Below, one piece after another: positions 34,452 to 44,969 of a stretch of 64,000 nt of DNA. Source of the DNA: Salinimonas chungwhensis DSM 16280 (GTDB lineage Bacteria; Pseudomonadota; Gammaproteobacteria; Enterobacterales; Alteromonadaceae); assembly GCF_000378185.1 (NCBI RefSeq), contig NZ_KB899376.1, forward strand, positions 1 to 64,000, in the 5' to 3' direction. The translations under genes were made by a program, and so were the position numbers. Each line of letters begins with the position of its first letter. Position 1 is the first letter of the stretch. The notes under the pieces were generated by a model. It made no database searches. It was not told where the DNA came from and saw nothing but the letters and a program-made list of their open reading frames with translations.

Positions 34452-35149
34452 AAACTGACCTGAGACTGCGGCAATGCACTGATATAGCGGCCCAGGGTAA
34501 GCGCAATGGAAACGGTGGCCACGATTTCAATGGTCAGAATCAGGCTGGTGGCATAGACCGGCGGGTAGGTAAGAAAAGATTGCGCATCGCTATAGACTGA
34601 CAGACCCGTCAGGCTAAATACTACCAGCCCTGAAACCATGCCAATTCGCGACAATACTCGTTCCTGTGCCAGATGATGATGGCCGGAAAATGCGATCAGT
34701 CCCAGCAAAGCGGCAAGCAGCGCGCCCGCCTGAAACGCCCCACCTGGTAAACGCGTACCGTTGTATAGTAAATAGATAGCGATAACAAAGGTCACCGGTG
34801 CAACAATATTAGTCAGCCCGCGCAATACAGTATCGGAATGAACGCAGCGGATACTGTCGAGACGATTAAAGCTCAGGGCCGAGACTGTCACCAAGACCAC
34901 ATAGATAGCTACCAGCTCTAGCAGAGTATCTACACCTCTGAAGTTCAGCAAGACTGCAGTAACCGGGTTTTCCACTCCGCTTTGGTTTAGCATGCTGTAA
35001 ACAAGGTCTCTGGCCGGATGTATCGGTTGTGTCGAAAGCGCCACAATGATGCTGAACAGGCAAAACCCGGTGAACCCCGCTGCGATGACTCTATTTTTGA
35101 GATGCGCGGTTTTTTTACGTATTGCTCCGGTCGGTATCATTTTGGTCAC
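34448..35149 (-). CDS. mrpB: Mrp antiporter subunit B (MnhB domain)
   Basis: A 233-aa membrane protein. The N-terminal third has a helix (about 20-40) and the MnhB-linked segment NFRGVDTLLELVAIYVVLVT. The MnhB domain proper (about 110-225) carries IVAPVTFVIAIYLLYNGTRL, PGGAFQAGALLAALLGL and ends in helices. The PGGGFQ-type motif is a family hallmark. It overlaps the preceding DUF4040 gene by 35 bases. In ordinary Mrp operons the first part is the C-terminal end of MrpA, so this protein combines the two. Confidence 0.9.
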   Translation of the reverse strand: MTKMIPTGAIRKKTAHLKNRVIAAGFTGFCLFSIIVALSTQPIHPARDLVYSMLNQSGVENPVTAVLLNFRGVDTLLELVAIYVVLVTVSALSFNRLDSIRCVHSDTVLRGLTNIVAPVTFVIAIYLLYNGTRLPGGAFQAGALLAALLGLIAFSGHHHLAQERVLSRIGMVSGLVVFSLTGLSVYSDAQSFLTYPPVYATSLILTIEIVATVSIALTLGRYISALPQSQVSL

Positions 35150-35378
35150 CCAGTAGTTTATAGGCTTTCATGAAAACGATGCCGCTTAATCCTGCCCCAA
35201 TGGCGGCTTCTGCCAGTGCGATATCTGGTGCATTGAGCCTGACCCAGCACAGCGCCACGACCAATCCAAATGTTATATAAAATACCACACTGGTAAATGG
35301 CTTAGACTCATTAGTAGCGCCGATAGCACATACCAGGGCAAAGAGCGTTAAGAGAATATCAGTGACAAGTACGATCAT
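35115..35378 (-). CDS. DUF4040 (MbhD-like) membrane subunit
   Basis: An 87-aa protein with three helices, containing FGLVVALCWVRLNAPDIALA and EAAIGAGLSGIVFMKAYKLL, the DUF4040 pattern of the MrpA C-terminus and of subunit D of membrane-bound hydrogenases. ATG 35378 overlaps the mrpG stop by 4 bases; a longer frame to 35621 only reads through mrpG. Its separate existence shows a split MrpA, as in the Mbh/Mrp modules of archaea and some marine bacteria. Confidence 0.85.
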   Translation of the reverse strand: MIVLVTDILLTLFALVCAIGATNESKPFTSVVFYITFGLVVALCWVRLNAPDIALAEAAIGAGLSGIVFMKAYKLLGDQNDTDRSNT

Positions 35379-35668
35379 TTTGCTGGCCGCCTGTTGTAGT
35401 GCTTGCGGGCAATGAAAAATGCGCCGGCAGCGCCTGAAAATGTGACTAAAAACCAGATAAGCAGTATTTGCATTGCCTGCAAGAGGGTATCGGTCTGGGG
35501 AATAGTGCCAATGACCACCAGCCCTAATCCAAGGTTGTCTACTTTCGTTAATGCATGCAGCCTTGAAAGCGTGCCCGGAAAACGCAGTAATGCCAGAGAA
35601 CCGCTGAAGAAAAAGCCGCAACCGGCTATCAGACAGATGAATGTAAATATATCAGTGATCATCATCAT
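35375..35668 (-). CDS. mrpG: Mrp Na+/H+ antiporter subunit G
   Basis: A 97-aa membrane protein with three helices and the MnhG signature FFSGSLALLRFPGTLSRLHALTK (RFPD.Y.RLHA in most members). ATG 35668 is chosen because AAGGAG lies 7 bases before it, inside the end of mrpF; the frame is open upstream to 35716. It overlaps mrpF by 17 bases and the DUF4040 gene by 4 bases. Confidence 0.9.
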   Translation of the reverse strand: MMMITDIFTFICLIAGCGFFFSGSLALLRFPGTLSRLHALTKVDNLGLGLVVIGTIPQTDTLLQAMQILLIWFLVTFSGAAGAFFIARKHYNRRPAK

Positions 35669-35930
35669 GAAGCGGCTCCTTTGGCTGCTTAAAAACTGCA
35701 TAGGCAATAAAAACAAGCGAGCCTAGCAATGCCATGATCAGGGCGACATCAAGTATGGCGCTGTCTTTGCGCATTAAGAAAAGCATTATCAGGAAACCAA
35801 TACCTGTTGTACTAAACAGCTGAACCGCCAGCATTCTGTCTGACTGTTCGGGGCCAATAATCACGCGAATCAGACCAAATAGCAGACAGAATAAAAACGC
35901 GATACCAAATAAGCCGTACAATGCATTCAC
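35652..35930 (-). CDS. mrpF: Mrp Na+/H+ antiporter subunit F
   Basis: A 92-aa protein with three membrane helices (about 4-24, 35-54 and 58-80) and the MnhF motif RVIIGPEQSDRMLAVQLFST (GP...DR). The family is thought to take part in cation or bile-salt export within the complex. It overlaps mrpE by 4 bases. Its tail (EPLHDDDH) carries the mrpG ribosome site. Confidence 0.9.
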   Translation of the reverse strand: MNALYGLFGIAFLFCLLFGLIRVIIGPEQSDRMLAVQLFSTTGIGFLIMLFLMRKDSAILDVALIMALLGSLVFIAYAVFKQPKEPLHDDDH

Positions 35931-36412
35931 GCGTGAGATCCCTCCTGAAAAAAGGCCTGAACCACTTTTTCACTGGCATAAAGCGTTTGCGGGTTTGCGA
36001 TTTTGGGATCCAGCGCATGCACCAATACGTGGTTTTCACGAATTGTTACCCCAAGTGTGCCTGGCATAAGACTTATCATTTGGACAAAAAAGAAATTGGC
36101 CCGCTCACTTCGTAACTCGGTGTAATAATGAAATAAGTATTCAGAGGCACATGGCTGAGATTGAAAGGCGAGCCTCGCAGTATAAATGCCGCCTTTTAAG
36201 GATTCCCATATAAAATAGCCTACAAGATGCACCAACGCTGATAAATGCGCCAACGATAAACGATGCTGGTTGCCGCTGATGTGAAATTTTTTATGAATTA
36301 AAGCGGCAAGCAGGGCCGTGATGGCGCCGAATAACCAGGAAGCAAGTGATGCTTCGGTGAGTATTAGCCAAAGCAATCCGTAAAACACAAAAAGACTGAC
36401 AATACTGAGCAT
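35927..36412 (-). CDS. mrpE: Mrp Na+/H+ antiporter subunit E, first gene of the operon
   Basis: A 161-aa protein with two N-terminal helices (about 5-39) and an amphipathic C-terminal domain containing YFIWESLKGGIYTARLAF and MISLMPGTLGVTIRENHVLVHALD, the MnhE family core. It is first in the leftward operon E-F-G-DUF4040-B-C-D-double D. All junctions overlap or are nearly contiguous, so the eight genes should be co-transcribed. The promoter is expected in the 340 bp to the right. Confidence 0.92.
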   Translation of the reverse strand: MLSIVSLFVFYGLLWLILTEASLASWLFGAITALLAALIHKKFHISGNQHRLSLAHLSALVHLVGYFIWESLKGGIYTARLAFQSQPCASEYLFHYYTELRSERANFFFVQMISLMPGTLGVTIRENHVLVHALDPKIANPQTLYASEKVVQAFFQEGSHA

Positions 36413-36756
36413 TGTGGGGTAAGCCTCTTATCCGACCATTTGAATAAACAACACAAGTGAGCAAAACGGCAATTGTGCTACATTGTGTCAATTGGTCAGC
36501 CGTGGTGTTAAAAGCACAAAGATTACTGCTATACATTATTTATAGCTTAAATTCTTATACTTAGGCAAATATCATATAACAAATAGTGGTGTGGTGGTGA
36601 GTGAGAACATGGAGGCAGCAGGACAGGTGTCATTCCAGTAATTAGCATGCTGCTAGCAGAACGCGATATCGGTGAGGCTGCTTTAATTCCAGCAACCAGG
36701 GGTTGAATCAGTGCGCGGACACAGGAAGGTCCGCACGCTGACATACGACAAGGATG
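36413..36756. other. Intergenic region, mrp promoter and betA 3' end
   Basis: 344 bp between the betA stop and the mrpE start, both leftward. The right part should hold the betA terminator, but no hairpin with T-run is seen. A likely mrp promoter lies in the AT-rich part near 36,530-36,590. Nothing else recognised. Confidence 0.45.
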
Positions 36757-38430
36757 TTAAGAGGCTGACAGTGTCTTGCTTCGTTGTGTGCTCTGCCAGT
36801 TTTGCTCTTCCACCACGGGTGCATTTTCAACTGGCAACAAAGATTTGCCCAGAATATGATCCGCGGCTTTTTCCGCGACCATAATAGTGGGCGCATTCAA
36901 ATTCCCGTTAGGAATGGTGGGGAAGATAGAGGAATCCACTACATGCAGGTTCTCTATGCCATGTACCCGAGTCTGCGAGTCCACCACCGCCATATCATCT
37001 TCGCCCATTTTACATGTGCACGACGGGTGGTACGCGCTTTCCACCGCCTCTCTGACGAAAGCATCAATCTGCTCATCGGTCTGCACGTCTTCACCGGGTT
37101 GGATCTCTTCACCACGGTATTCATCAAATGCTGTCTGACCGATGATCTCTCTTGTTAAGCGAACGCAAGCCCGAAATCCTTCGATATCGTCCTGATGTTG
37201 CAGATAGTTAAACTGAATAGCCGGCGCGTCTTCAACACTGTTTGTTTTTGCTCTGACAAAACCACGGCTGCGGGGTTTATTGTGACCGATATGGACCTGA
37301 AATCCGTCGCCGTCAAAAGCGCTTTTACCGTCGTAACGAATAGCTGCCGGTAGAAAATGATATTGCAGATCCGGCCATTTGACACCCGCCTTTGAGCGAA
37401 TAAATCCACAGGACTCAAAGTGATTAGTGGCCCCCAGGCCTGACTTAAACATCATCCAGCGTGCCCCTATCATACCTTTGGAAATCATGCCCAAATCGCT
37501 GTTAAGGCTCACCGGCTGTGTACAGCGAAACTGGAAATAAAACTCCAGGTGGTCTTGAAGGTTTTCACCTACGCCGGGCAGGTTATGTACACAGTCAATG
37601 CCCGCTTTCGCCAGGTGCGTTTCATTACCAATACCGGATAATTGCAATAAGTGGGGCGATCCAATTGACCCGGCACTGAGAATAACTTTACCGCTGGCGG
37701 CCACATCAATCATCTCATCGTCATGCTGATAACGCACTCCGGTAGCTTTTTTTCCATCCAGCAAAATTTTGTGCACAGTGGCATGGGTAACAATAGTGAG
37801 GTTATCGCGATCTTTGATAGGATCCAGGTAAGCGCGGGCGGATGAACAGCGTTCGCCGTCTTTAACGGTCATGTGCATCGGCCCGAAGCCTTCCTGTTGT
37901 GCACCGTTATAATCAAAGGTTTCGGCGTAACCTGCCTGCTTGCCGGCTTCGATGAAGGTTCTGTACAACGGGTTTTCCATTTCGTTGCCATTGTTTGTAC
38001 CTAGAGGACCGTCACCTCCACGGTACTCATCGCCCCCTAAATACCACTCTTCGGCACGTTTGAAATAGGGTAGGCAGTGCTGATAATTCCAGCCCTGTGC
38101 GCCCTCATCTTCCCATTCATCAAAATCGCGCGCATGGCCTCGCACATACACCATCCCATTGATCGATGAAGAGCCGCCCAATACTTTACCTCGTGGACAG
38201 TGCATTTTACGTTTATTCAAATAAGGCTCTTCTTCGGTGTAAAATTGCCAGGCATATTTTTCTGAGTTCATTGGTATGGACAGCGCTGTAGGCATTTTGA
38301 TAAAAATGCTCTTATCACTACCGCCAGTTTCAATAAGCAGAACCTGTTTACTGCTATCTTCAGACAATCGGTTAGCCAGCACGCAGCCCGCTGAACCGGC
38401 ACCTACAACGATGTAATCATAAGTATCCAT
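36757..38430 (-). CDS. betA: Choline dehydrogenase
   Basis: A 557-aa FAD-dependent GMC oxidoreductase that oxidises choline to betaine aldehyde, the first step of glycine betaine synthesis. The FAD-binding start is [22 protein letters not shown] signatures are [18 protein letters not shown] (about 80) and [17 protein letters not shown] (about 255). The active-site His lies in [13 protein letters not shown] (about 470). Length is usual for BetA. It lies 9 bp after betB in the same operon. Membrane-associated in other bacteria. Confidence 0.94.
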   Translation of the reverse strand: MDTYDYIVVGAGSAGCVLANRLSEDSSKQVLLIETGGSDKSIFIKMPTALSIPMNSEKYAWQFYTEEEPYLNKRKMHCPRGKVLGGSSSINGMVYVRGHARDFDEWEDEGAQGWNYQHCLPYFKRAEEWYLGGDEYRGGDGPLGTNNGNEMENPLYRTFIEAGKQAGYAETFDYNGAQQEGFGPMHMTVKDGERCSSARAYLDPIKDRDNLTIVTHATVHKILLDGKKATGVRYQHDDEMIDVAASGKVILSAGSIGSPHLLQLSGIGNETHLAKAGIDCVHNLPGVGENLQDHLEFYFQFRCTQPVSLNSDLGMISKGMIGARWMMFKSGLGATNHFESCGFIRSKAGVKWPDLQYHFLPAAIRYDGKSAFDGDGFQVHIGHNKPRSRGFVRAKTNSVEDAPAIQFNYLQHQDDIEGFRACVRLTREIIGQTAFDEYRGEEIQPGEDVQTDEQIDAFVREAVESAYHPSCTCKMGEDDMAVVDSQTRVHGIENLHVVDSSIFPTIPNGNLNAPTIMVAEKAADHILGKSLLPVENAPVVEEQNWQSTQRSKTLSAS

Positions 38431-38439
38431 AGTGGCTCC

Positions 38440-39903
38440 TTAAAACGGGCTTTCCAGATCGACCATGCCCATATAAACTGATTTTGTTTGCGTGTACTGA
38501 TTGAGTGTCTCAATACCATTTTCACGGCCAATACCCGACATTTTGTAACCACCAACAGGCATCTCGGCCGGTGATGCGCCCCAGCTATTCACCCAGCATA
38601 TGCCCGCCTGCAACTGGTGAATCACGCGATGGGCTCGCTTGACATCCTGTGTCATTACGCCGGCCGCCAGACCTAGCGGGGTGTCGTTGGCGCGCCGGAT
38701 GACCTCGTCTTCATCTGTGAACGCCAAAACACTCATCACGGGACCGAAAATCTCTTCTTTAACTATGGTCATGTCATCTGTGCAGTCAGCAAAGATCGTT
38801 GGCGCAATAAAGTAGCCATCCGGTGCATCGTCGGGTGACAAGGTGGTTCCACCGGTTACCAGTCGGGCGCCTTCCTGCTTACCTTTTTCAATGTAACTCA
38901 TTACCAACTCCTGATGTTTTTTGGAGATCATGGCCCCAAAGTTAACATCGGGATTCATCGGGTCTCCGGCCACAATATTGTTTTGGGTGCGCCTGACCAG
39001 TTCATCCATAAAGGCTTCCATAATACTTTCATGAACAAAAACCCGGGTGCAGTTTGTGCAGACCTCGCCCTGAGTAAAAAAATTACCCAGCATCGCGGCA
39101 CTGACTGCCTGAGAAATATCAGCATCCTCGAACACCAGCAGTGGTGATTTGCCACCCAGCTCCATAGTGACATCTTTAAGGGTAGAGGCTGCCGACTCCA
39201 CCACTTTTTTGCCTGTGGGGACTTCACCGGTAAAGGAAATCTTTTCAATGGACGCATGATTGGTGAGCCATTGGCCGACCTCGCCAGCACCAATGACAAC
39301 ATTGAACACGCCAGCAGGTACACCGGCTTCAATATATAGTTTTGCTAACTCCACAGCGCCGCGAGGGGTTTCCTCGGAGGGTTTGAAAATCATCACATTT
39401 CCAGCGGCCAGCGCTGGTGCGGATTTCCAGCAGGCGATTTGCAGGGGATAATTCCAGGCGCCAATGCCGGCACAGATACCCAATGGTTCTTTACGGGTAT
39501 AATAAAAATCGCCACCCAGATCCTGTTGCTGACCCACCTGTGTAGGCGCCAGCGAGGCAAAAAATTCGACGACATCAGCGCCGGTCACCACGTCCACCGC
39601 CTCGGCTTCCTGCAAAGGCTTGCCGCAGTCCTGAACCTCATAGCCGGCCAGCTCGTTATTGCGTTCTCTTAGCAATGCCGCAGCACGGTGCAAAACCCGA
39701 GCTCGTTCGACAGCGGGTGTGGCTGACCAGATCTTAAATGCTTCGCGGGCACTTTCAATGGCGGCCTCTCTGATGTGCTCATCAGCAACCTCAATATGAT
39801 AAATTTCTTCCCCGGTGGCCGGGTTTTCTACGGCAATTGTTTCGCCGCTTTTATTTGCCATGGGCTGGCCATTTATAAAATTTTGCAGACGTGGGATGCT
39901 CAT
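38440..39903 (-). CDS. betB: Betaine aldehyde dehydrogenase
   Basis: A 487-aa NAD(P)-dependent aldehyde dehydrogenase that makes glycine betaine, an osmoprotectant. Cofactor-binding PWNYP-type motif ([20 protein letters not shown], about 150), general base in [15 protein letters not shown] (about 252), catalytic Cys in [15 protein letters not shown] (about 286). Together with betA it turns choline into betaine in response to salt. No betI or choline transporter gene is adjacent, so regulation must come from elsewhere. Confidence 0.94.
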   Translation of the reverse strand: MSIPRLQNFINGQPMANKSGETIAVENPATGEEIYHIEVADEHIREAAIESAREAFKIWSATPAVERARVLHRAAALLRERNNELAGYEVQDCGKPLQEAEAVDVVTGADVVEFFASLAPTQVGQQQDLGGDFYYTRKEPLGICAGIGAWNYPLQIACWKSAPALAAGNVMIFKPSEETPRGAVELAKLYIEAGVPAGVFNVVIGAGEVGQWLTNHASIEKISFTGEVPTGKKVVESAASTLKDVTMELGGKSPLLVFEDADISQAVSAAMLGNFFTQGEVCTNCTRVFVHESIMEAFMDELVRRTQNNIVAGDPMNPDVNFGAMISKKHQELVMSYIEKGKQEGARLVTGGTTLSPDDAPDGYFIAPTIFADCTDDMTIVKEEIFGPVMSVLAFTDEDEVIRRANDTPLGLAAGVMTQDVKRAHRVIHQLQAGICWVNSWGASPAEMPVGGYKMSGIGRENGIETLNQYTQTKSVYMGMVDLESPF

Positions 39904-40218
39904 CGTTAGCTCCGTCGTTGTAAAGTGTTAGCACGCTACCTGATAACCACTTTGCGCAGGAAGGTGCTGCTATCGGCAACTCATTAATCATTATCGTCTT
40001 TATACCTGACAGAATGCTTAATCGGCTCACTTTACGGGTGTAAACCGCAAAAACTATTGCTGTAATGTCATTACAATACGCTCATCGCGATAAGATCTTC
40101 TTAGTAAGTGACCGAGGTTTACTGTGAATAGTCGTTCAAAATAGTTAAAACAGACCCACTGTCATAGTTTGGCTTTAGCGACGGATCTCGGTAAACTTAG
40201 TAACATTACATAATAACG
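39904..40218. other. Divergent promoter region of betBA and astE
   Basis: 315 bp between two divergent genes. It contains AT-rich stretches suited to promoters, but no operator that I can name; a BetI-type box was looked for and not recognised. Confidence 0.5.
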
Positions 40219-41265
40219 ATGCTTTTAAATATGCAATCACAACTCATTGAATCCGGCGATTTTTTGCATCTCTCACGGACCCAACCCGCCCAGTTTGCGA
40301 CCGCTGAAGCATTCACGCTGGCCAACGCTAGTAAGGTATCAATCCAGGCACCGGGAATCATTATGTTTGAGCCGGCTACAATTACAGCGCAAACCAAAAG
40401 CATTGTATTATCCTGTGGCATTCACGGTAATGAAACCGCGCCGATTGAAATGTGTGACGACTGGGTCAGAGAATTACTAACTGCTCAGATTACAAGTGCT
40501 CATCGTGTGCTCTTTTTGTTCGGAAACCTGCCCGCAATGGATATTGCCGAGCGGTTTGTCGAAGAAAATATGAACCGACTCTTTAGCGGCGCGCATTCTG
40601 AGGGAGAAGGGCTGGTTAATGAGGAGCGTAAGCGGGCAAAAATGCTGGAGGAAGCAGTGACAGCATTTTTCGCTGATGCGCCGGGTGAGCGTTTTCACTA
40701 TGATTTACACACGGCGATTCGCGAGTCAAAGAATGAAAAGTTTGCGGTTTACCCGTATCTTCATGAGCGCGCTCACAACCCGGGCCAGATTGCATTTCTT
40801 GCTGCGTGTGGTGTGAAAACCATTTTATTATCGCAAAGTCCTACGACTACATTTAGCTATTATTCCAGCCATATTCATCAGGCTCATGCGTTTACCGTAG
40901 AGTTGGGCAAAGTCCAGCCATTTGGCCAGAACGATATGCGGCGTTTTGCCGATGCCAGGCAAGCCATTACGCAACTTATTACACAAGATGATTATACGCC
41001 TTCGGTGGATATGAGTACTGTGGATATCTATACGGTAAACCAGGTAATCAATAAGCATCAGGATGATTTCACGCTGCATTTCGCTGATGATACACCCAAC
41101 TTTACTGACTTTAACGCGGGCACCGTGCTGGCTACCGAGACGGGAGCGGAGTACGTCACGCAACAAGACGGCGAAGCGATTGTTTTTCCCAATGCGAATG
41201 TAGCCATCGGGCAGCGGGCTATTCTGACTGTGGTGCCAACCACCCTGGCGCAACAAGATGTTTGA
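40219..41265 (+). CDS. astE: Succinylglutamate desuccinylase
   Basis: A 348-aa zinc enzyme of the AstE/aspartoacylase family that splits N-succinylglutamate into succinate and glutamate, the last step of the arginine succinyltransferase pathway. Zinc ligands lie in SCGIHGNETAPIE (His, Glu) and YDLHTAIR (His). The catalytic Glu is in FTVELGKVQPFG. M5 (40231) is an alternative start, and no good ribosome site is seen for either. The other ast genes are not in the window. It overlaps the next gene by 8 bases. Confidence 0.92.
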   Translation: MLLNMQSQLIESGDFLHLSRTQPAQFATAEAFTLANASKVSIQAPGIIMFEPATITAQTKSIVLSCGIHGNETAPIEMCDDWVRELLTAQITSAHRVLFLFGNLPAMDIAERFVEENMNRLFSGAHSEGEGLVNEERKRAKMLEEAVTAFFADAPGERFHYDLHTAIRESKNEKFAVYPYLHERAHNPGQIAFLAACGVKTILLSQSPTTTFSYYSSHIHQAHAFTVELGKVQPFGQNDMRRFADARQAITQLITQDDYTPSVDMSTVDIYTVNQVINKHQDDFTLHFADDTPNFTDFNAGTVLATETGAEYVTQQDGEAIVFPNANVAIGQRAILTVVPTTLAQQDV

Positions 41266-41674
41266 TCTGGATGCTCGTCTTGCCGCAGATACGTTCCTTG
41301 TTGGTGATTTGCCATTATGTCGCGTACTGCTGATGAATGATCAGCAATTCCCGTGGGTCATTCTGGTCCCCCGTCGTGAAGACGCGCGTGAACTGTTCGA
41401 GCTGTCTGAGCAGGACCAGTTAGCATTTATGCAAGAATCCAGTCAGGTTTGTCAGACGTTAAATAAGTTGTTTGAACCAGATAAACTTAATGTGGCTGCG
41501 CTGGGAAATGTCGTTGCTCAGCTGCACATTCATCATGTAGCCCGTTTCCAAAATGATATCGCATGGCCGGCACCCGTATGGGGCCGTCAGCCAGCAGTTA
41601 CTTATTCTGATGCGCAAAAAACGCAACGGATATATGATTTGCAGCAATGCCTGTTTACTAAGGAAAACCGATGA
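41258..41674 (+). CDS. HIT-domain protein
   Basis: A 138-aa cytosolic protein of the histidine-triad family. The C-terminal half has the active-site segment [16 protein letters not shown] (about 94-109) followed by WPAPVWG, typical of a bacterial HIT subgroup acting on nucleotide phosphoramidates or similar compounds. It overlaps astE by 8 bases at its start and ybjQ by 4 at its end, so the three form an operon. The physiological substrate is unknown. Confidence 0.88.
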   Translation: MFDLDARLAADTFLVGDLPLCRVLLMNDQQFPWVILVPRREDARELFELSEQDQLAFMQESSQVCQTLNKLFEPDKLNVAALGNVVAQLHIHHVARFQNDIAWPAPVWGRQPAVTYSDAQKTQRIYDLQQCLFTKENR

Positions 41675-41997
41675 TATTAACCACCACGCCGACAATAGAA
41701 AATCATGTGATTGAACAGTATCACGGCATCGTGATTGGTGAAGCTGTAATGGGCGCCAATGTATTTAAAGACTTTTTTGCATCGGTTCGAGACGTTGTTG
41801 GTGGTCGCTCTGGTGCGTACGAAGATGAGCTTACCAGAGCCCGTAAGGTGGCATTTGCTGAACTGGAGCAAGAGGCCCGCAACATGGGGGCGAACGCTGT
41901 GGTAGGCATCGATATCGATTACGAGGTGATCGGCCAGAAAGGCAGCATGCTGATGGTGAGTATCAGTGGCACAGCAGTGAGGGCGGCAGGTCTTTAG
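41671..41997 (+). CDS. YbjQ/UPF0145 family protein
   Basis: A 108-aa protein of the YbjQ (UPF0145) family, which forms a ring-like pentamer in solved structures and has no known reaction. The family pattern is clear: [35 protein letters not shown], and [20 protein letters not shown]. Overlap of 4 bases with the HIT gene indicates co-translation. Cytosolic. Confidence 0.9.
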   Translation: MILTTTPTIENHVIEQYHGIVIGEAVMGANVFKDFFASVRDVVGGRSGAYEDELTRARKVAFAELEQEARNMGANAVVGIDIDYEVIGQKGSMLMVSISGTAVRAAGL

Positions 41998-42003
41998 CCG
42001 CCG

Positions 42004-42153
42004 CTACCATTTATCTTCATCTTTGTCATCGTAGTCGCGGGGTTTGAAATCCGGCGGCAGATTAAATTTCTTATTTGAACGCAGCAATAACATATTGCCG
42101 GCGATAAGGCCTATTACCAGCGCTATGATGAGTAATATCCAGCCCAGACTCAT
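42004..42153 (-). CDS. DUF2897-like small membrane protein
   Basis: A 49-aa protein: one membrane helix (about 4-24, GWILLIIALVIGLIAGNMLL) and a basic then acidic tail (KKFNLPPDFKPRDYDDKDED). This fits the DUF2897 family of gammaproteobacteria, often found after a peptidase gene. Its ATG overlaps the stop of the M15 peptidase gene (ATGA), so it is the last gene of the yffB-dapE-M15 operon. Function unknown. Confidence 0.8.
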   Translation of the reverse strand: MSLGWILLIIALVIGLIAGNMLLLRSNKKFNLPPDFKPRDYDDKDEDKW

Positions 42154-42824
42154 GATGTCTTTCCCTTGTTAAGAACATATTGTTCATACAGGGTTTCGAT
42201 GTGTTTGATCACAATCTCTTTGCCTTCAATCTGACTTTGTGACAGAAGCACGGCTAATTGCTGGCAGTCTCGGGCTGCCTCAAACCTGGCAGCAATTGGC
42301 TGGTGCGACAGATGCCAGAGTTCACAGGCGACACCGCCGGTGTATGTCAGATACGGTCGTTCAAACCCATATTCACGGGCATGCACATCAAGCCATTGTG
42401 ATAATGCTGCACAGGGGCCCTGAGCGCGATACTCGCTGTCTACCAGCGCAAACTTGTGGTCATGACGGATAACATTTTGTTTATCATACACATCAATATC
42501 CGTGCCCCAGTGGTGCCGACTGCCACCTGGCAGCGCCGACCAGGTCAAAATGGCGTGCATCCTTTCATAGTCACTGAGCTGATGACTGTTGAGCGGTTGC
42601 CCGTCATAATCCAGAAGCGGTAAATCACCGCGCCACTTTTTATTCCATATAGCCAGTTGACGCTCAAAATCGCGAAAGCCACTGACCAGCTGACAATCAA
42701 TATTATCGCGCGCGGCGGCCTTTTGCATGGCCGTAAACGGCCCAATAATATCTTCATGCAGCCGGTGCCCATCACCTACATCAGTGACATGGGCGCTGCT
42801 TTGACCCAGCCAGGCTATATTCAT
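42150..42824 (-). CDS. M15-family (VanY-type) carboxypeptidase
   Basis: A 224-aa zinc peptidase of the D-alanyl-D-alanine carboxypeptidase/VanY group. Visible are [17 protein letters not shown] (about 48), the zinc motif [15 protein letters not shown] (SxHxxGxAxD type) and CELWHLSH with the distal Glu and His. No signal peptide is seen, so it may act in the cytosol on muropeptides or be exported another way. It overlaps dapE by 4 bases and DUF2897 by 4. Confidence 0.88.
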   Translation of the reverse strand: MNIAWLGQSSAHVTDVGDGHRLHEDIIGPFTAMQKAAARDNIDCQLVSGFRDFERQLAIWNKKWRGDLPLLDYDGQPLNSHQLSDYERMHAILTWSALPGGSRHHWGTDIDVYDKQNVIRHDHKFALVDSEYRAQGPCAALSQWLDVHAREYGFERPYLTYTGGVACELWHLSHQPIAARFEAARDCQQLAVLLSQSQIEGKEIVIKHIETLYEQYVLNKGKTS

Positions 42825-43954
42825 GAAAGTAACGCTACCATGGTCTGATAATAAATCTCTTCCAGTGCTTCCAAGTCACTCATTCGAACACATTCGTCAA
42901 TTTTGTGAATTGTCGCATTAACCGGACCAAGCTCTACAACCTGAGCACCAGTGGGAGCGATAAAGCGGCCATCAGACGTGCCACCTGCTGTGGATAATTC
43001 TGCCGGCGAGCCAGTGACAGACTCAATGGCAGATTGCACAGCGGTTACCAGCTCGCCGCTGTCGGTTAAAAATGGCTGTCCGTTGAAGGTCCAGTCGATG
43101 GAATAATCAAGCCCGTGGCTGTCCAGAATTTTTGTGACCCGTGCAATTAATGCCTGATCGGTGACCTCAGTCGAAAAACGAAAATTAAAGCAGACGTTTA
43201 GTTCACCGGGAATTACGTTACCTGCACCGGTGCCCGCGTGCAGGTTTGATATCTGAAAGCTGGTTGGTGGGAAGAAGTCATTACCATCATCCCAATGCGT
43301 TTGCGCCAGTTCGTTTAATGCGGCTGCAGCTTCGTGCACCGGATTTTTCGCCAGATGAGGATACGCAACATGACCTTGTATGCCTTTGACGATTAAATCA
43401 CCCGTAAGTGATCCTCGCCGCCCGTTTTTGACCACATCTGCAATATCGGTAGTACTGCTGGGTTCACCAACGATACACCAATCAATTTTTTCATTGCGCG
43501 CTTCCAGGGTATCAATGACGCGGGTGGTGCCGTTGATAAACGGCCCTTCTTCATCGCTGGTTATCAAAAAGGCAATACTGCCGCGATGGGTGGGATAATC
43601 TGTGACAAAGCGCGTGGTCGCTGCCAGCATAGCCGCCAGACTGCCTTTCATATCGGCAGCGCCACGTCCGTGCAGATAACCGTCTTTTTCTGTGGCTACG
43701 AAAGGCGGCGTCTGCCAGGCATTTTCCGGCCCGCTGGGCACCACATCGGTGTGACCGGCAAAACAAAAAACAGGCCCCTGGATACCGCGGCGTGACCACA
43801 GGTTAGTGGTATCTTCGAAAATCAGGGTTTCGTTCTCAAACCCGGCCGCGGTCAGAATATCCTGCATCAGCGTCTGACAGCCGGCATCTTCAGGTGTTAC
43901 CGATTTACGGTTGATTAGATCTTTAGCCAGCGCGATTACTGATGTATCAGTCAT
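42821..43954 (-). CDS. dapE: Succinyl-diaminopimelate desuccinylase
   Basis: A 377-aa M20-family metalloenzyme of the lysine and meso-diaminopimelate pathway. Metal-site motifs are [16 protein letters not shown] (His about 68), [14 protein letters not shown] (Asp) and [11 protein letters not shown] (Glu-Glu). The C-terminal His is in [14 protein letters not shown] context ([13 protein letters not shown]). ATG 43954 is preferred over the in-frame ATG at 43972, giving the usual length and an 8-base overlap with yffB. This yffB-dapE pair is a common gammaproteobacterial arrangement. Confidence 0.94.
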   Translation of the reverse strand: MTDTSVIALAKDLINRKSVTPEDAGCQTLMQDILTAAGFENETLIFEDTTNLWSRRGIQGPVFCFAGHTDVVPSGPENAWQTPPFVATEKDGYLHGRGAADMKGSLAAMLAATTRFVTDYPTHRGSIAFLITSDEEGPFINGTTRVIDTLEARNEKIDWCIVGEPSSTTDIADVVKNGRRGSLTGDLIVKGIQGHVAYPHLAKNPVHEAAAALNELAQTHWDDGNDFFPPTSFQISNLHAGTGAGNVIPGELNVCFNFRFSTEVTDQALIARVTKILDSHGLDYSIDWTFNGQPFLTDSGELVTAVQSAIESVTGSPAELSTAGGTSDGRFIAPTGAQVVELGPVNATIHKIDECVRMSDLEALEEIYYQTMVALLS

Positions 43955-44300
43955 TGACGAATATTTCCTCATACTGTTCGGGTTTAAAGCCTACATATAG
44001 TTTGTCATTATGCGCAAGGATCGGACGCTTAATCATTGCCGGATAAGTGGCCATGGCCTCCAGAGCAGCATCTTTATCCATGGTCGATTTTGTCTGTGCA
44101 TCCAGTTGTCGGTAAGTGGTGCCGCGTTTGTTAAGCATGGCCTCCCAGCCAAGCACCGTCTCGGTTTGTTCCAGCCACTGACGATTAATTCCATCTTTTT
44201 TGTAGTCATGAAACTGATATTCAATATCGTACTTCTCAAACCACTTTTTTACTTTCTTTATGGTGTCGCAGTTACCAATCCCATACACAACCGTGTTCAT
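43947..44300 (-). CDS. yffB: ArsC/Spx-family protein (YffB type)
   Basis: A 117-aa thioredoxin-fold protein of the ArsC-like YffB group: [20 protein letters not shown] with the single Cys near residue 11, and later [17 protein letters not shown] with the conserved cis-proline Arg-Pro. It probably acts as a glutathione-dependent reductase; the substrate is unknown. Its stop overlaps the dapE start, so it leads the operon. Confidence 0.9.
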   Translation of the reverse strand: MNTVVYGIGNCDTIKKVKKWFEKYDIEYQFHDYKKDGINRQWLEQTETVLGWEAMLNKRGTTYRQLDAQTKSTMDKDAALEAMATYPAMIKRPILAHNDKLYVGFKPEQYEEIFVND

Positions 44301-44537
44301 TGTTGTAGATCCTGTGTTTTTTTATCGAGTTTATCGTTTCGCTATATTCGATGCAAAAGCTACATAGCGATTGCATTTATTACATCCCCAAGGACCAAAG
44401 CCTCCTGCTTTTTTAGTGGGCGTAGCGGTTTAACACGCCTGATATCAGGGGTTTTGGCATTTTTTTATTGACGGCACGGAGCATGCATACACTCAGTCAC
44501 ATGGCAAAAATTAGTGACAAACGAATAAGGAAACATC

Positions 44538-44969
44538 ATGGCGATTGTAAAAACAGCTTCTGCACATTATCAACCACTTGGCAAAGAAGGTCAGGGTCAC
44601 GTTAGTCTTGCAAGCGGTGCATTGTCTGAACAACCTTATGGTTTTAATACGCGTTTTGAAGACAAATCAGGTACCAATCCTGAAGAGCTAATTGCTGGTG
44701 CACACGCAAGCTGTTATGCAATGGCCTTATCCTTCGCACTAGCGGATGCTGGTTATGACAGCGGTGAATTGAAAGTGGATGCTGAAGTGACGCTGGAAAA
44801 AGACGGTGATGGTTTTGCTGTTACACGTTCTGCGTTGACTCTGGATGCTAAAGTCAGCGGCATCGATGAGGATGAATTTTCTTCCATTGCAAAAGATGCA
44901 AAAGACAACTGTCCGATTTCTAAATTACTTAAAGCAGATATTTCACTGGATTATACGTTCCAGAACTAA
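44538..44969 (+). CDS. osmC: OsmC-type peroxiredoxin
   Basis: A 143-aa peroxidase of the OsmC family that reduces organic hydroperoxides. Both redox Cys are present: GAHASCYAMALSFALAD (about 56) and KDNCPISKLLKAD (about 123). The early part has GTNPEELIAGAHA, the family motif. AAGGAAACATCATG is a strong ribosome site. It converges with the EIIA-like gene, overlapping it by 4 bases at the 3' end. Confidence 0.93.
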   Translation: MAIVKTASAHYQPLGKEGQGHVSLASGALSEQPYGFNTRFEDKSGTNPEELIAGAHASCYAMALSFALADAGYDSGELKVDAEVTLEKDGDGFAVTRSALTLDAKVSGIDEDEFSSIAKDAKDNCPISKLLKADISLDYTFQN

